From Youhaiella tibetensis (lineage in GTDB: Bacteria; Pseudomonadota; Alphaproteobacteria; Rhizobiales; Devosiaceae): a stretch of 64,000 bases of DNA. Every line of letters starts with the position of its first letter. Within the stretch, counting starts at the first letter, position 1. A program made the translations under genes and the position numbers. The stretch is from positions 3,762,501 to 3,826,500 of the forward strand of contig NZ_CP041690.1 in assembly GCF_008000755.1 (NCBI RefSeq), given 5' to 3'. Below, piece by piece: positions 15,764 to 24,573 of this stretch. The notes under the pieces are model-generated. The model was given only the letters and a program-made list of their open reading frames with translations, was not told the DNA's origin and did not search any database.

Positions 15764-18211
15764 TTACCGATCGGGTTCCAGGTCTGAGGCGTACTCATCG
15801 ATATCCGCCCACGGATCCCCGGAACTATTTAGAATTTGAGGCAAAGAAGAGTAGTTCAATTCTTCCGGGGCGTCGATGGACTCAAGCTGGTTCCAGTTAA
15901 GAGGAGTTGAAGCCGGCAGCCCCGGGCGCGCCCGCAGGCTATAGGGCGCCGCTGCCGTCGCGCCGCGCGCATTGCGGTGGAAGTCGATGAAGATACGGTT
16001 CTTGCGCTTGTCCTTGGCCATGTTGGCAACGAAGGTGTCGCGATCCCCCGCCGCGATCGCCTGCGCCATGGCTCCGGTGGCCTTGTGGACGGCCTTCCAG
16101 TCGAGCCGCGGCCTGATGGGGACGACGACGTGCAGCCCCTTGCCCCCGGATGTTTTCACGAAGGCATTGAGCCGCACGCTTTCGAGCGCGGCCCGCACGC
16201 GCCGGGACGCGTCAACGATATTGCGCCAGGTGATACCCTCGCCCGGATCGAGATCGAAGACGATGCGATCGGGCTTTTCGAGGAGCGCATGGTGGCAGCC
16301 CCAGGTGTGGAACTCGATGACGCCGAACTGGGCGAGCGCCAGGTAACCCTTGGGATCTTCGACGCTGAGATATTGCCGTGCCTCGCCATCCGAGTTGATG
16401 GCATCGAACGCGCCCACCGACTTGGGCATGCCCGAGAACGGGTGGCGCTGGTAGAAGATGTCGTCGGCCTTGCCCGAGGGGCTGCGCACCAGCGTGACCG
16501 GCCGCCCCATGATGTGCGGCAGCATGAAATCGCCGACGAGACCGTAATAGACGGCCAGATCGAGCTTGGTCGGACCGTCGTCCCCGAAGAGGCGCCGCGT
16601 GGGATTGGTGATCGAGACGGAGGCGAGGTCTGCATCCGAGATCAGGCGCTTGCGCTCCGGCCGGTTGGTTTCGAGTTCCGGCTCGATCAGCCCCATGAAG
16701 ACGGCGTGGCGCAGGCTGCCGTCATTGGTGCGGTTGGCGAAGTGGACATGGGCGGAATAGACCGGCTCAACGCGGACGAGATCCTTTGGCGCGCGGGCCA
16801 GCGGCGCCCCCGCGGCGACAAGCGGCTCGAGCTTTTCGAGCAGTTCGCCCAGCATGTGCGCGTCAAAGCCGGTGCCGACCTTGCCGCGATATTCGAGCTT
16901 GCCATCGACCATTTCGCCCAGGCCCAGGGCCCCCAAGCCCCCGGCCGCTTCCGAGCGGGTGAACCCGACGATGAGGAAGTCGCCGACCTTGCGCGCCTTG
17001 GTCTTGACCCAGGTGGCGGTGCGCGCTTCCTCGTATCTGGCATCGGCACGCTTGGAGACGATGCCCTCGAGACCCTTCTCGGTCGCAAGGGCGAGAAGGC
17101 CTGCCCCCTCGCCCTCGAAATGGTCGCTGTACTGGATCGCCGACTTCCCCGAGATGATCGGGCCCAGCAGGTCGGCCAGCAACTGCTTGCGCTCGATCAG
17201 CGCCACGTTCCGCAGGTCGTAGCCATCAAGGTAGAGAAGGTCGAAGGCGAAGAACGTGAGGTCGTGGCTGCGGTTCTCGGCCAGCGCCTCCTGGAGCGCG
17301 GCGAAGGTGGTGACGCCATCGCTGCCGACCACCACCACCTCGCCGTCGATCACCGCCTGCCGGCAGGGAATCTGGGCGAAGGTATTGGCGAGACGCCGGT
17401 AGCGGTTGGTCCAGTCGAGCCCGGCGCGGGTGATGAGCCGCGCCTCGCGGTCTTCGAGGAAAGCGATGGTGCGATAGCCATCGAACTTGATCTCGTGGAG
17501 CCAGCGGGTCTTCTCGCCCGGCCCGGGCGGCGGATCGGCGATGGCCGTGGCCAGTTGCGGCTGGATCTTCGTGGGCATCGGGGCGGCCACGGCCCCCTTG
17601 AGCTTGCCGGGTTCGAGCTTGACCGGCCTTTTCGGCCTGGGCGGCGCGGGCCGCACTTCATCGATAGTGAGGCCCGACTTGACGCTTTGCGGGCGCGTTT
17701 CGAGGATGTTCTCGCTCGTCGAGGCAGCGGGATCGTGCTCCTTGAAGAACAGCCAGTTGACCTTGTCAGGGTCCTCGCCCGGCTTGGGCTTGAGGCGCTT
17801 GAGCATCCAGCCGCCACTGAGTTTTTCGCCGGCAAGGCGGAACTTGAAGTCGCCGGTGCGGAACGCCTCCTCGATATCGCCCATGGGCGCCCAGACGCCC
17901 CGGTCCCAGACGATCATGGGCCCGCCGCCGTACTCGCCCTCGGGGATTACCCCCTCGAAGTCGAGGTATTCGACCGGATGATCCTCGGTCTCGACGGCAA
18001 GGCGCTTGTCGTCCGGGTTGAGCGAGGGACCCTTGGGCACGGCCCAGCTCTTGAGGACCCCATCGAGTTCAAGGCGCAGGTCGTAGTGGTGGGACGTCGC
18101 GCCGTGTTCGTGGATGACGTAGCGGTTCCCGCCCGGCTGCGCGGCGCGGCCCGACGGTTCCGGTGTCTTGGAAAAATCCCGCTTGCCGCGGTAGGTGTTG
18201 AGCTGCGCCAT
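15764..18211 (-). CDS. ligD: ATP-dependent DNA ligase LigD, copy 2 (complete)
   Basis: Complete LigD of 815 residues. The phosphoesterase domain covers about 28-165 (HEHGATSHHYDLRLELDG, EGEYGGG). The ligase domain covers about 235-530 (KFDGYR with nucleotidyl Lys 242, EGIVSKRADARY, WVKTKAR). The polymerase/primase domain covers about 545-775 (VFDLDPGEG with catalytic Asp 653/655, KTSGGKGLHV, IFIDFHRNARG). Start ATG 18211 (MAQLNTYRGKRDF) is chosen over upstream frames. The last about 35 codons are visibly less GC-rich than the rest. It opens the five-gene repair operon. Confidence 0.95.
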   Translation of the reverse strand: MAQLNTYRGKRDFSKTPEPSGRAAQPGGNRYVIHEHGATSHHYDLRLELDGVLKSWAVPKGPSLNPDDKRLAVETEDHPVEYLDFEGVIPEGEYGGGPMIVWDRGVWAPMGDIEEAFRTGDFKFRLAGEKLSGGWMLKRLKPKPGEDPDKVNWLFFKEHDPAASTSENILETRPQSVKSGLTIDEVRPAPPRPKRPVKLEPGKLKGAVAAPMPTKIQPQLATAIADPPPGPGEKTRWLHEIKFDGYRTIAFLEDREARLITRAGLDWTNRYRRLANTFAQIPCRQAVIDGEVVVVGSDGVTTFAALQEALAENRSHDLTFFAFDLLYLDGYDLRNVALIERKQLLADLLGPIISGKSAIQYSDHFEGEGAGLLALATEKGLEGIVSKRADARYEEARTATWVKTKARKVGDFLIVGFTRSEAAGGLGALGLGEMVDGKLEYRGKVGTGFDAHMLGELLEKLEPLVAAGAPLARAPKDLVRVEPVYSAHVHFANRTNDGSLRHAVFMGLIEPELETNRPERKRLISDADLASVSITNPTRRLFGDDGPTKLDLAVYYGLVGDFMLPHIMGRPVTLVRSPSGKADDIFYQRHPFSGMPKSVGAFDAINSDGEARQYLSVEDPKGYLALAQFGVIEFHTWGCHHALLEKPDRIVFDLDPGEGITWRNIVDASRRVRAALESVRLNAFVKTSGGKGLHVVVPIRPRLDWKAVHKATGAMAQAIAAGDRDTFVANMAKDKRKNRIFIDFHRNARGATAAAPYSLRARPGLPASTPLNWNQLESIDAPEELNYSSLPQILNSSGDPWADIDEYASDLEPDR

Positions 18212-18316
18212 GGCGCAAGCTAACCATTGCCGGCCCGCGCGCGCAATCGCGGCAAAAGCGGGCTGCGTGGAGCGCCAAACTCCGCTAACCTCTTCATTCA
18301 ACACGAGGAGGTCAGC

Positions 18317-19110
18317 ATGGCGGGCAAGATTCGGATCGGTGTGGGCGGCTGGACCTACGAGCCCTGGCGCGGCACGTTCTATCCCGAGGGCTGGCCCAGA
18401 AGCGCGAGCTCGAATATGCCGGCTCCAAGCTCTCCTCGATCGAGATCAACGGCACTTTCTACGGCTCCCAGAAGCCGGAGAGCTTCGCCAAGTGGCACGA
18501 CGAAACGCCCGACGACTTCGTCTTCACGCTCAAGGGCACCCGCTATTCGACCAACCGGCGCGTGCTGGCGGAGGCCGGGGAATCGGTCGAGCGCTTCATC
18601 TCGAGCGGCATCCTCAACCTCAAGGACAAGCTCGGCCCCATCAACTGGCAGATGGCCGGCACCAAGAAGTTCGACCCCGACGATTTCGAGGCCTTCCTCA
18701 AGCTGCTGCCCAAGACCCATGAGGGCAAGGCCCTCCAGCATGCCGTGGAAGTGCGCCACCCCAGCTTCCGCGTGCCCGAGTTCATCGCCATGGCGCGCGA
18801 ATATGGGGTCGGGGTGATCCTGGACGCCGACGGGGACTATCCGCAGATCGCCGACGTCACGGCCCCCTTCGTCTATGTGCGCATCATGGGCACGAGCGAG
18901 GACGAGACACTGGGCTATTCGCCCGCCGCGCTCGACACCTGGGCGGCCCGCGCCAGGGAATGGGCCGGCGGCGGCAGCCCCGAGGGGCTCGAATACGGCT
19001 CGGACGAAAAGGCCGGCAAGGCCGACCGGGACGTCTACCTCTACGTCATCAGCGGCTTTAAGGAACGCAACCCGGCCGCCGCCATGGCCCTGATCGAGCG
19101 CGTGGGCTAG
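18317..19110 (+). pseudogene. DUF72 (YecE-like) protein gene with a frameshift
   Basis: The first 25 codons (MAGKIRIGVGGWTYEPWRGTF) and the sequence after about 18392 encode one DUF72/TIM-barrel-like protein, but in different frames. One base is missing near 18391: adding a C after GAGGGC restores PEGLAQKRELEYAG and a continuous product of about 265 residues to the stop at 19110. DUF72 function is unknown. With everything else intact, this may be a recent inactivating deletion or a sequencing error. GAGGAG lies just upstream of the ATG. The stop shares CTAG with the next gene. Confidence 0.82.
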
Positions 19111-20831
19111 TAAAAGCTCGCCACCAGCAGCACGGCGCCGAACGCGAACACCGCCACGGCGCCGGCCAGTTCCAGCCACCAGAAGACGCTCGAGGCCACC
19201 CCTTCCCGCTGCGCCAGCAGGCGCCGCGCCACGTCCTTGGCCGAAACGGCAATGGTGGCGAGGATGGCGACGGTGATGAAGGTGCCCAGCCCCATCAGGA
19301 ACACCGAGAAGATGCCGACGGCGAGCAGACCCTGGCTCAGCGCGAAGACCAGCACCACCAGCGCCCCCGAACAGGGTCGAATACCCACCGCCAGGACGAC
19401 ACCGAGCTGTTCCCGCCAGCCGCCTTTGATCTGTTCGGGGGTCACGAAATGCTCGCCGTGATCGTGCCCGGCATGGTCGTGGTCGTGATGATGGTCATGA
19501 TCATGGTGATGATCGTGGTCGTGGTGGTCATGTTCGCCCTCGTGAAGGTGCCCATGTGCCTTGGCGGCGAGATTGGCGTGCTCGTGGCTATGGCTATGGC
19601 CCCAACCCATGAGCTTGCGCACGATGAGCCAGGCGCCCAGCAGCATGACGAGTGCGTATGAGGCGACCACGATCCAGTTGGCGGCATCGCTCATGGCGAG
19701 CGAGGTCATGCGCAGGCCCACCGCCGCCACGAGGATGAAGGCCACGGCCACCAGCGACTGCATCATGGCCGAGGCGAAGCTGAGAGCGATGCCGCGCCGA
19801 ACCTGGGATTCGTTGGCGAGGAGATAGGAGCCGATGACCACCTTGCCGTGCCCGGGCCCGGCAGCGTGGATGATGCCGTAAAGGAAGCTCAGGCCCCCCA
19901 GCACGATGAAAGCGGTATTGTCGGTCTTGAGACGGCCAAGCGCGGTGGTCAGCATCGCGTAGAAGGCGCGCTGCGCATCGGCGATCCACTTGAAGACGCC
20001 GACCTGGGGCAGGTAGTTGCTCTCGGACGGCGGGCCGCCGAAGGGCGCCGGCTTGACCTGCGCCACCTGTGTCACGGCCTCGAGCGCGGTCTGGGGCGTC
20101 GGTGGCACCGGCGCGGCGACGCCGGCTTCGTTGCAATGGACGAGGATGGCCCCCTGGACGCCGCGTACCGCCTTTTCGAGGTCGGGCGGCAATTGGGTGA
20201 CATCGGCCGGCAGAGCGTAAAGCTCGTCCGCCAGCGCCGGGTCCATCTCCTTGGGCGGGTCCATGGTGACCCCGCACCCGGCCGGAGCGTTTTCGAGCGT
20301 GACCTTGCTCGTGTCGGCAAATGTTATGGCGACGTAGTATTCTGGGTCCGCAACGGCGACCTCGAGCGTATCCTTGATATGATAGGGCTGGTCGGGACGG
20401 ATGGAGAAATCCAGCGTCGTCTGCTTGCCGTCATAGGTGAAGCGCGCTCCGGGCAGTTCGGAGAACTTGAGGTTGAAGTCGCCCTCGCCGGCGAAGGTGT
20501 AGAACTCGTATTCGGACAGCCCTTTCATGTTGTCCGAAGTGAGCTCGGCCAGCTCGTCATCGCTGAGCTTGCCGTCGTTATTGGTGTCGAGCCCCTGGAC
20601 CGACCAGGAGGAGAACGCCTCGTCGAAGGTCCACGTATTGTGGATGGCGCTGACCGCGCCGCTGTCGTCGAAGACGATCTGGGCCTTCGCATCGATGAAG
20701 ATGTGGGGATGGGCCAGCGCAGGAGCGGCATTTGCCGCCAGAGCCAGGGCGGCAAACAGGATAGTACGCGCGTTCAGAGCAACCTCCCCGACGACCCGCC
20801 CCGTCAATGCACGGGATGGATTTCGAACCAC
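19107..20831 (-). CDS. DUF1007 - NicO nickel/cobalt transporter fusion
   Basis: Fusion of a periplasmic DUF1007 domain and an RcnA/NicO-type metal permease (up to 574 residues). After a signal sequence (ILFAALALAANAAPALA) come HPHIFID and an EF-hand-like loop DTNNDGKLSDDEL. Membrane segments begin at about residue 295, with GIIHAAGPGHGKVVIGSYL. A His/Asp-rich loop (about 410-460, dozens of H and D) precedes GIRPCSGALVVLVFAL. It probably exports or imports Ni/Co or a similar metal; direction is uncertain. GTG 20831 gives a long N-region; GGGGAGG upstream of a CTG at 20777 offers an alternative start. Confidence 0.85.
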   Translation of the reverse strand: MVRNPSRALTGRVVGEVALNARTILFAALALAANAAPALAHPHIFIDAKAQIVFDDSGAVSAIHNTWTFDEAFSSWSVQGLDTNNDGKLSDDELAELTSDNMKGLSEYEFYTFAGEGDFNLKFSELPGARFTYDGKQTTLDFSIRPDQPYHIKDTLEVAVADPEYYVAITFADTSKVTLENAPAGCGVTMDPPKEMDPALADELYALPADVTQLPPDLEKAVRGVQGAILVHCNEAGVAAPVPPTPQTALEAVTQVAQVKPAPFGGPPSESNYLPQVGVFKWIADAQRAFYAMLTTALGRLKTDNTAFIVLGGLSFLYGIIHAAGPGHGKVVIGSYLLANESQVRRGIALSFASAMMQSLVAVAFILVAAVGLRMTSLAMSDAANWIVVASYALVMLLGAWLIVRKLMGWGHSHSHEHANLAAKAHGHLHEGEHDHHDHDHHHDHDHHHDHDHAGHDHGEHFVTPEQIKGGWREQLGVVLAVGIRPCSGALVVLVFALSQGLLAVGIFSVFLMGLGTFITVAILATIAVSAKDVARRLLAQREGVASSVFWWLELAGAVAVFAFGAVLLVASFY

Positions 20832-21703
20832 TTGACCAGGTGATCGATCAGCGCGCGCACCTTGCCGGCCAGATGCCGGCGGTGGGGATAGACGGCCTGC
20901 AACGTCTGCCCCGTCGGTACGCGATCGGCAAGCACGGCCTCAAGCTTGCCCTCTTCGATCACCGGTTCGGCGAGGTACGATGGCAACATGGCAAAGCCAA
21001 GGCCGGCCACCGCCGCCTGGCGCGCCACCAGGGGCGAATTGCACCGCACCGGCCCGTTGACATGCACCGAAACCGTGCGCCCGTCTTCGACGAACCGCCA
21101 GTTGGCCTGGCCCTGCAGGTTTATGTCCACGATGCAGGGCAGCGAGCGCAATTCGTCCGGGTTCCTGGGGACGCCGACCTTGCGCACGAGCGCGGGCGAG
21201 GCCACGACCATCACCTTCATGTCGGCGATCTTGCGGGCGATGAGCGAGGAATCGGTCATGGTCGAGATGCGCAGCGCCACATCGATCCCTTCATCGACGA
21301 GGTCGACATAGCGGTCCTCGAGGCGCAGATCGAGCGTCACCGCCGGGTGGTCGACAAGGAAGGCGAAGATGGCGGGCGCCAGGGTGCTCTCCCCGAAATT
21401 GCGCGGCGCCGAGACGCGCAGCAGTCCGCGCGGCTCGCTGGTCTGCTCGGAGATCGAGGCGTCCAGGTCATCGAGCTGCTGGAGGAGTTGGCTCGCCTCG
21501 CGGTAATAGGCCTCGCCCGCCTCGGTGAGCGAGAGCTTGCGGGTCGTGCGGTTCATCAGGCGCACGCCCAGATAGTCCTCAAGATCGGTGACATATTTGG
21601 AAAGCAGGGCTTTCGAGCGCCCGTGCTGGCGCGCGGCCGAGGAGAATCCGCCAGCGTCGAAGACCTGGACGAAGGCGCGGATACGGGCAAGATCCTGGGT
21701 CAA
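20804..21703 (-). CDS. LysR-family transcriptional regulator
   Basis: LysR-type regulator, 299 residues from TTG 21703. The N-terminal winged HTH (about 5-62: RIRAFVQVFDAGGFSSAARQ, LLSKYVTDLEDYLGVRLMNR) is followed by a substrate-binding domain (about 90-295: GLLRVSAPRNFGE, LRLEDRYVDLVDEGIDVALR). It belongs to the large CrgA-like group that regulates diverse oxidoreductases. The start was chosen for family length and a GGAG upstream; an upstream TTG at 21787 is open too. Its 3' end overlaps the 5' end of the NicO fusion frame. Target genes are unknown. Confidence 0.87.
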   Translation of the reverse strand: MTQDLARIRAFVQVFDAGGFSSAARQHGRSKALLSKYVTDLEDYLGVRLMNRTTRKLSLTEAGEAYYREASQLLQQLDDLDASISEQTSEPRGLLRVSAPRNFGESTLAPAIFAFLVDHPAVTLDLRLEDRYVDLVDEGIDVALRISTMTDSSLIARKIADMKVMVVASPALVRKVGVPRNPDELRSLPCIVDINLQGQANWRFVEDGRTVSVHVNGPVRCNSPLVARQAAVAGLGFAMLPSYLAEPVIEEGKLEAVLADRVPTGQTLQAVYPHRRHLAGKVRALIDHLVKWFEIHPVH

Positions 21704-21851
21704 TCCGCTGCGCTCCGTTTCTCCGGCTGTTCGCAAAACGCATAGCTTATTCGCCCGGAGCGAACAACAACGGGTCTTGGACGGCAAGCGATTAACGGTA
21801 GGATTGGCTATCGTTCGACAGCATCAGGGAGTTCGGACTATTTTCGCGCCT

Positions 21852-22274
21852 ATGTCCAAACCCAGTTCCCGCTCAACCCTTTACCGGCTGATCGAGGCCG
21901 GCCAGCTCGCCCACAAGGCGCTGCTGACCCCGCTCGTGGAGCGCGGCCTCGAGCCGGGCGACGACGCCGTGCTCTTCATCCTGGGCCGGGCCGGCGTGAC
22001 CGAGGAAGAACTGGCCGCCGAACTCGGTTTCTCCGAGGAAGCGCTCGAGCGCCGCATCGCCCGGCTGAGCGAACGCGAACTGATCGCCCGGCAGGCGGTC
22101 GGCCCCGAACTGCAGCCCGGCCTCGCCCTCACCGAACGCGGCGAACGCATAAAGGCAGTGCTGGCGGGCAATTGGGAAGAACTCGAGAACGCCCTGCTCG
22201 GCGAGCTGGGCAAGAAGGAGCGCAAGGGACTGGAAAAGGTCCTCAAGCGCTTCGTAGAGCTGCTGCGGCTCTAG
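21852..22274 (+). CDS. MarR-like winged-helix protein
   Basis: Small 140-residue protein with a helical N-terminus and a winged HTH (about 40-95: GVTEEELAAELGFSEEALERRIARLSERELIAR) and a helical C-terminus (ENALLGELGKKERKGLEKVLKRFVELL), as in MarR-family regulators. Start ATG 21852 gives the typical length. It is isolated, 149 bases from the divergent LysR gene; no ligand or target can be deduced. Confidence 0.75.
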   Translation: MSKPSSRSTLYRLIEAGQLAHKALLTPLVERGLEPGDDAVLFILGRAGVTEEELAAELGFSEEALERRIARLSERELIARQAVGPELQPGLALTERGERIKAVLAGNWEELENALLGELGKKERKGLEKVLKRFVELLRL

Positions 22275-22388
22275 GGACCACGATCTTCCCCGGGCGAAGA
22301 CCCGGTCCAAATTCGTGGCGCAAATTACAGTTGCCGGATCAAGGCCGGTGTGGCGCAGCGCCGACCGCTACGCCCCCGGGCCGCGCCC

Positions 22389-23456
22389 TCAATCCCCCTT
22401 GCGGGACATCTCGATCATGCGCTGCACGGCCATGCGGGCCGGCTCGATAATGGCAGGGTCGACGGTCACTTCCTCGGTGCCGGTGTGCAGGGACCAGAGG
22501 ATGTTTTCGAGATTGATGCGCTTCATGTGCGGGCAGATGTTGCAGCCGCGCAGGAAATCGACATTGGGGTTCTCGGCGGCAACGTTGTCACTCATCGAGC
22601 ACTCGGTCACCATCACCACGCGCGGCGGCTTCTCGGTCTTGACCCAGTCGATCATGCCTGCAGTCGAGCCGGCATAGTCCACCGCCTCGATGACCTCGGG
22701 CGGGCACTCGGGATGGGCGATGATCTTGGCGCTCGGATAGGCGGCGCGCAGTTCGGCGATGTCCTCGGCGGTGAAGGTCTCGTGGACCTCGCAGGCGCCG
22801 GCCCAGGTGATGATCTTCTTGTGCGTCTTGCGGGCGGTGTTCTGGGCCAGGTACTGGTCCGGGATCATGATGACCGTGTCGCCCTCGACGCGATTGACGA
22901 TGTCGAGCGCGTTCGAGGAGGTGCAGCAGACGTCCGTCACCGCTTTGACCTCGGCGGAGGTATTCACATAGGTGACGACCGGCACGCCCGGGTACTGAGC
23001 GCGCATCGCCATAACGTCCTGGGCGGTGATCGATGAGGCGAGCGAGCAGCCGGCGCGGCTATCGGGGATCAGCACCCGCTTTTGCGGATTGAGGATCTTG
23101 GAGGTCTCGGCCATGAAGTGCACGCCGCACTGGATGATGGTCGACTGGGTGACCTTCGTCGCTTCGATCGCCAGCTGCAGGCTGTCCCCGACGATGTCGG
23201 CGACCCCGTAATAGATCTGCGGCGTCTGGTAGTTATGCGCCAGGATCACCGCGTCCTTTTCCTTCTTGAGGCGGTTGATCTGGTGGATGAGGGGCGCGAA
23301 GAACGGCCACTCGATCTCGGGAATGCGGTCGCGCACGCGGTCGTAGATGGGCGCGGTCTCGGTTTCCACGGCCTTTGAGAACTTCAGGTCGAAGCTCTCC
23401 GCAAGGATGGCGCGAGCCTCCTCGAGCGGGGTCATGGCGTTGATCAGTTGAACCAT
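22389..23456 (-). CDS. nadA: Quinolinate synthase NadA
   Basis: Fe-S enzyme that condenses iminoaspartate with dihydroxyacetone phosphate to quinolinate for NAD synthesis. The 355-residue protein has the family sequence [26 protein letters not shown] and cysteine motifs [21 protein letters not shown] and [12 protein letters not shown] that hold the 4Fe-4S cluster. Start ATG 23456 ([13 protein letters not shown]). Its partner nadB is about 10 kb away at 33100. The upstream region carries a motif also found in front of nadB (see findings). Confidence 0.96.
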   Translation of the reverse strand: MVQLINAMTPLEEARAILAESFDLKFSKAVETETAPIYDRVRDRIPEIEWPFFAPLIHQINRLKKEKDAVILAHNYQTPQIYYGVADIVGDSLQLAIEATKVTQSTIIQCGVHFMAETSKILNPQKRVLIPDSRAGCSLASSITAQDVMAMRAQYPGVPVVTYVNTSAEVKAVTDVCCTSSNALDIVNRVEGDTVIMIPDQYLAQNTARKTHKKIITWAGACEVHETFTAEDIAELRAAYPSAKIIAHPECPPEVIEAVDYAGSTAGMIDWVKTEKPPRVVMVTECSMSDNVAAENPNVDFLRGCNICPHMKRINLENILWSLHTGTEEVTVDPAIIEPARMAVQRMIEMSRKGD

Positions 23457-23573
23457 TCCGGGTGCCCTCCACCGGCGCAAATCGCGTGCGGAACGTAGGT
23501 ATATTTTTCGCCCGTTTCAATGAAGGCCATGCTATTGAGCGGCAAAATCGTTTGCACAATCGGGACCTTCCAG

Positions 23574-24215
23574 ATGCCCCAAGACGCCCCCGCCCTCCGT
23601 TCCGTGCTTTCGCTGGCTCCGGTCATTCCGGTGATCATCCTCGATGACGTCGATGCGGCGCGCCCGCTCGCCGAGGCGCTGGTGGCCGGCGGCCTGCCGG
23701 TGCTCGAAGTAACCCTGCGCACCCCCAATGCGTTGCGCGTCATCGCCGAAATGGCCAAGGTTCCCGGCGCCATCGTCGGTTCGGGTACGGTGCGCAGCCC
23801 GCTCCAGATGGAGCAATCCGTGCATGCCGGCTGCCAGTTCATGGTGTCGCCCGGCGCCTCCCCGCGCCTGCTCGACGCAGCCGACGAGATCGGCATCCCG
23901 CTCCTGCCCGGCATCGGCACCCCGACCGAAGCGATGACCGCCTCGGAACGTGGTTACTCGTTCCTGAAATTCTTCCCGGCCGAGGCCATGGGCGGCGCGC
24001 CGGTGCTCAAGGCCTTCGCCTCCCCGCTTCCGGACATCACCTTCTGCCCGACCGGCGGCATCGATGTCGAAAAGGCCAGGACCTATCTCGCCCTGCCCAA
24101 CGTCATCTGCGTGGGCGGCTCCTGGATCATGCCGCAGGATGCCATCGCCTCGGGCGACTTCAAGCGCATCGAGACCCTGGCGCGCGAGGCGGCGGGCCTC
24201 AAGAAGCCCGCCTGA
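23574..24215 (+). CDS. eda: KDPG/KHG aldolase (Entner-Doudoroff)
   Basis: Class I aldolase that splits 2-keto-3-deoxy-6-phosphogluconate into pyruvate and glyceraldehyde 3-phosphate. From ATG 23574 the product is 213 residues. Family features include PVIPVIILDD, the catalytic-Glu segment PVLEVTLRT, GSGTV, GCQFMVSPGASP, LKFFPAEAMGG with the Schiff-base Lys, and CPTGGID. It stands alone between nadA and a ModE-like gene; no zwf/edd neighbours are present. It may serve hexuronate/sugar-acid breakdown with the UxaA-type dehydratase downstream. Confidence 0.94.
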   Translation: MPQDAPALRSVLSLAPVIPVIILDDVDAARPLAEALVAGGLPVLEVTLRTPNALRVIAEMAKVPGAIVGSGTVRSPLQMEQSVHAGCQFMVSPGASPRLLDAADEIGIPLLPGIGTPTEAMTASERGYSFLKFFPAEAMGGAPVLKAFASPLPDITFCPTGGIDVEKARTYLALPNVICVGGSWIMPQDAIASGDFKRIETLAREAAGLKKPA

Positions 24216-24219
24216 CCCC

Positions 24220-24573
24220 ATGCCCGAGGTCCCGCCCGATGGCTTGACGCATCTGCGCGTGACCCTGAGCGAAGACGCCTATCTGGGCCCGGGCCGCGCC
24301 GACCTGCTGGAATTCATCGCCCAGACCGGCTCGATCTCGGCGGCGGGCAAGCGCATGGGCATGAGCTACAAGCGCGCCTGGGACCTGGTGAAGGCCATGA
24401 ATGCCGGGTTCGGGCCGCTGGTCGAAACCTCGCGCGGCGGCTCCGAACAGGGCGGCGCCCGCCTCACGCCCGCCGGACAGCAGGTGCTCGGGCACTATCG
24501 CGCCATGCAGGACAAGACGCGCGCGGCCATCGCCGCGGACGTCGAGGCCCTGCGCGCCCTCCTGCCCCGCTAG
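24220..24573 (+). CDS. ModE-like winged-helix regulator (HTH only)
   Basis: 117-residue protein matching the N-terminal DNA-binding domain of ModE/LysR-type wHTH proteins: LGPGRADLLEFIAQTGSISAAGKRMGMSYKRAWDLVKAMN, then a wing (GGSEQGGARLTPAGQQVLGHY). It lacks the C-terminal TOBE domains that bind molybdate in E. coli ModE, as in many alphaproteobacterial single-domain forms. It begins 4 bases after eda. The modABC operon at 45521 has a palindrome in front of modA that would be a plausible target. The stop shares CTAG with the next gene. Confidence 0.87.
   Translation: MPEVPPDGLTHLRVTLSEDAYLGPGRADLLEFIAQTGSISAAGKRMGMSYKRAWDLVKAMNAGFGPLVETSRGGSEQGGARLTPAGQQVLGHYRAMQDKTRAAIAADVEALRALLPR

Noticed and set aside
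1-18211. Whole repair region as a defence or mobile island
   Set aside because: No integrase, att site, tRNA or composition break was seen; housekeeping genes lie among the repair genes.
15977-18223. 748-codon open frame on the plus strand
   Set aside because: Antisense to ligD copy 2, with no recognisable domain; third-position GC bias explains the missing stops.
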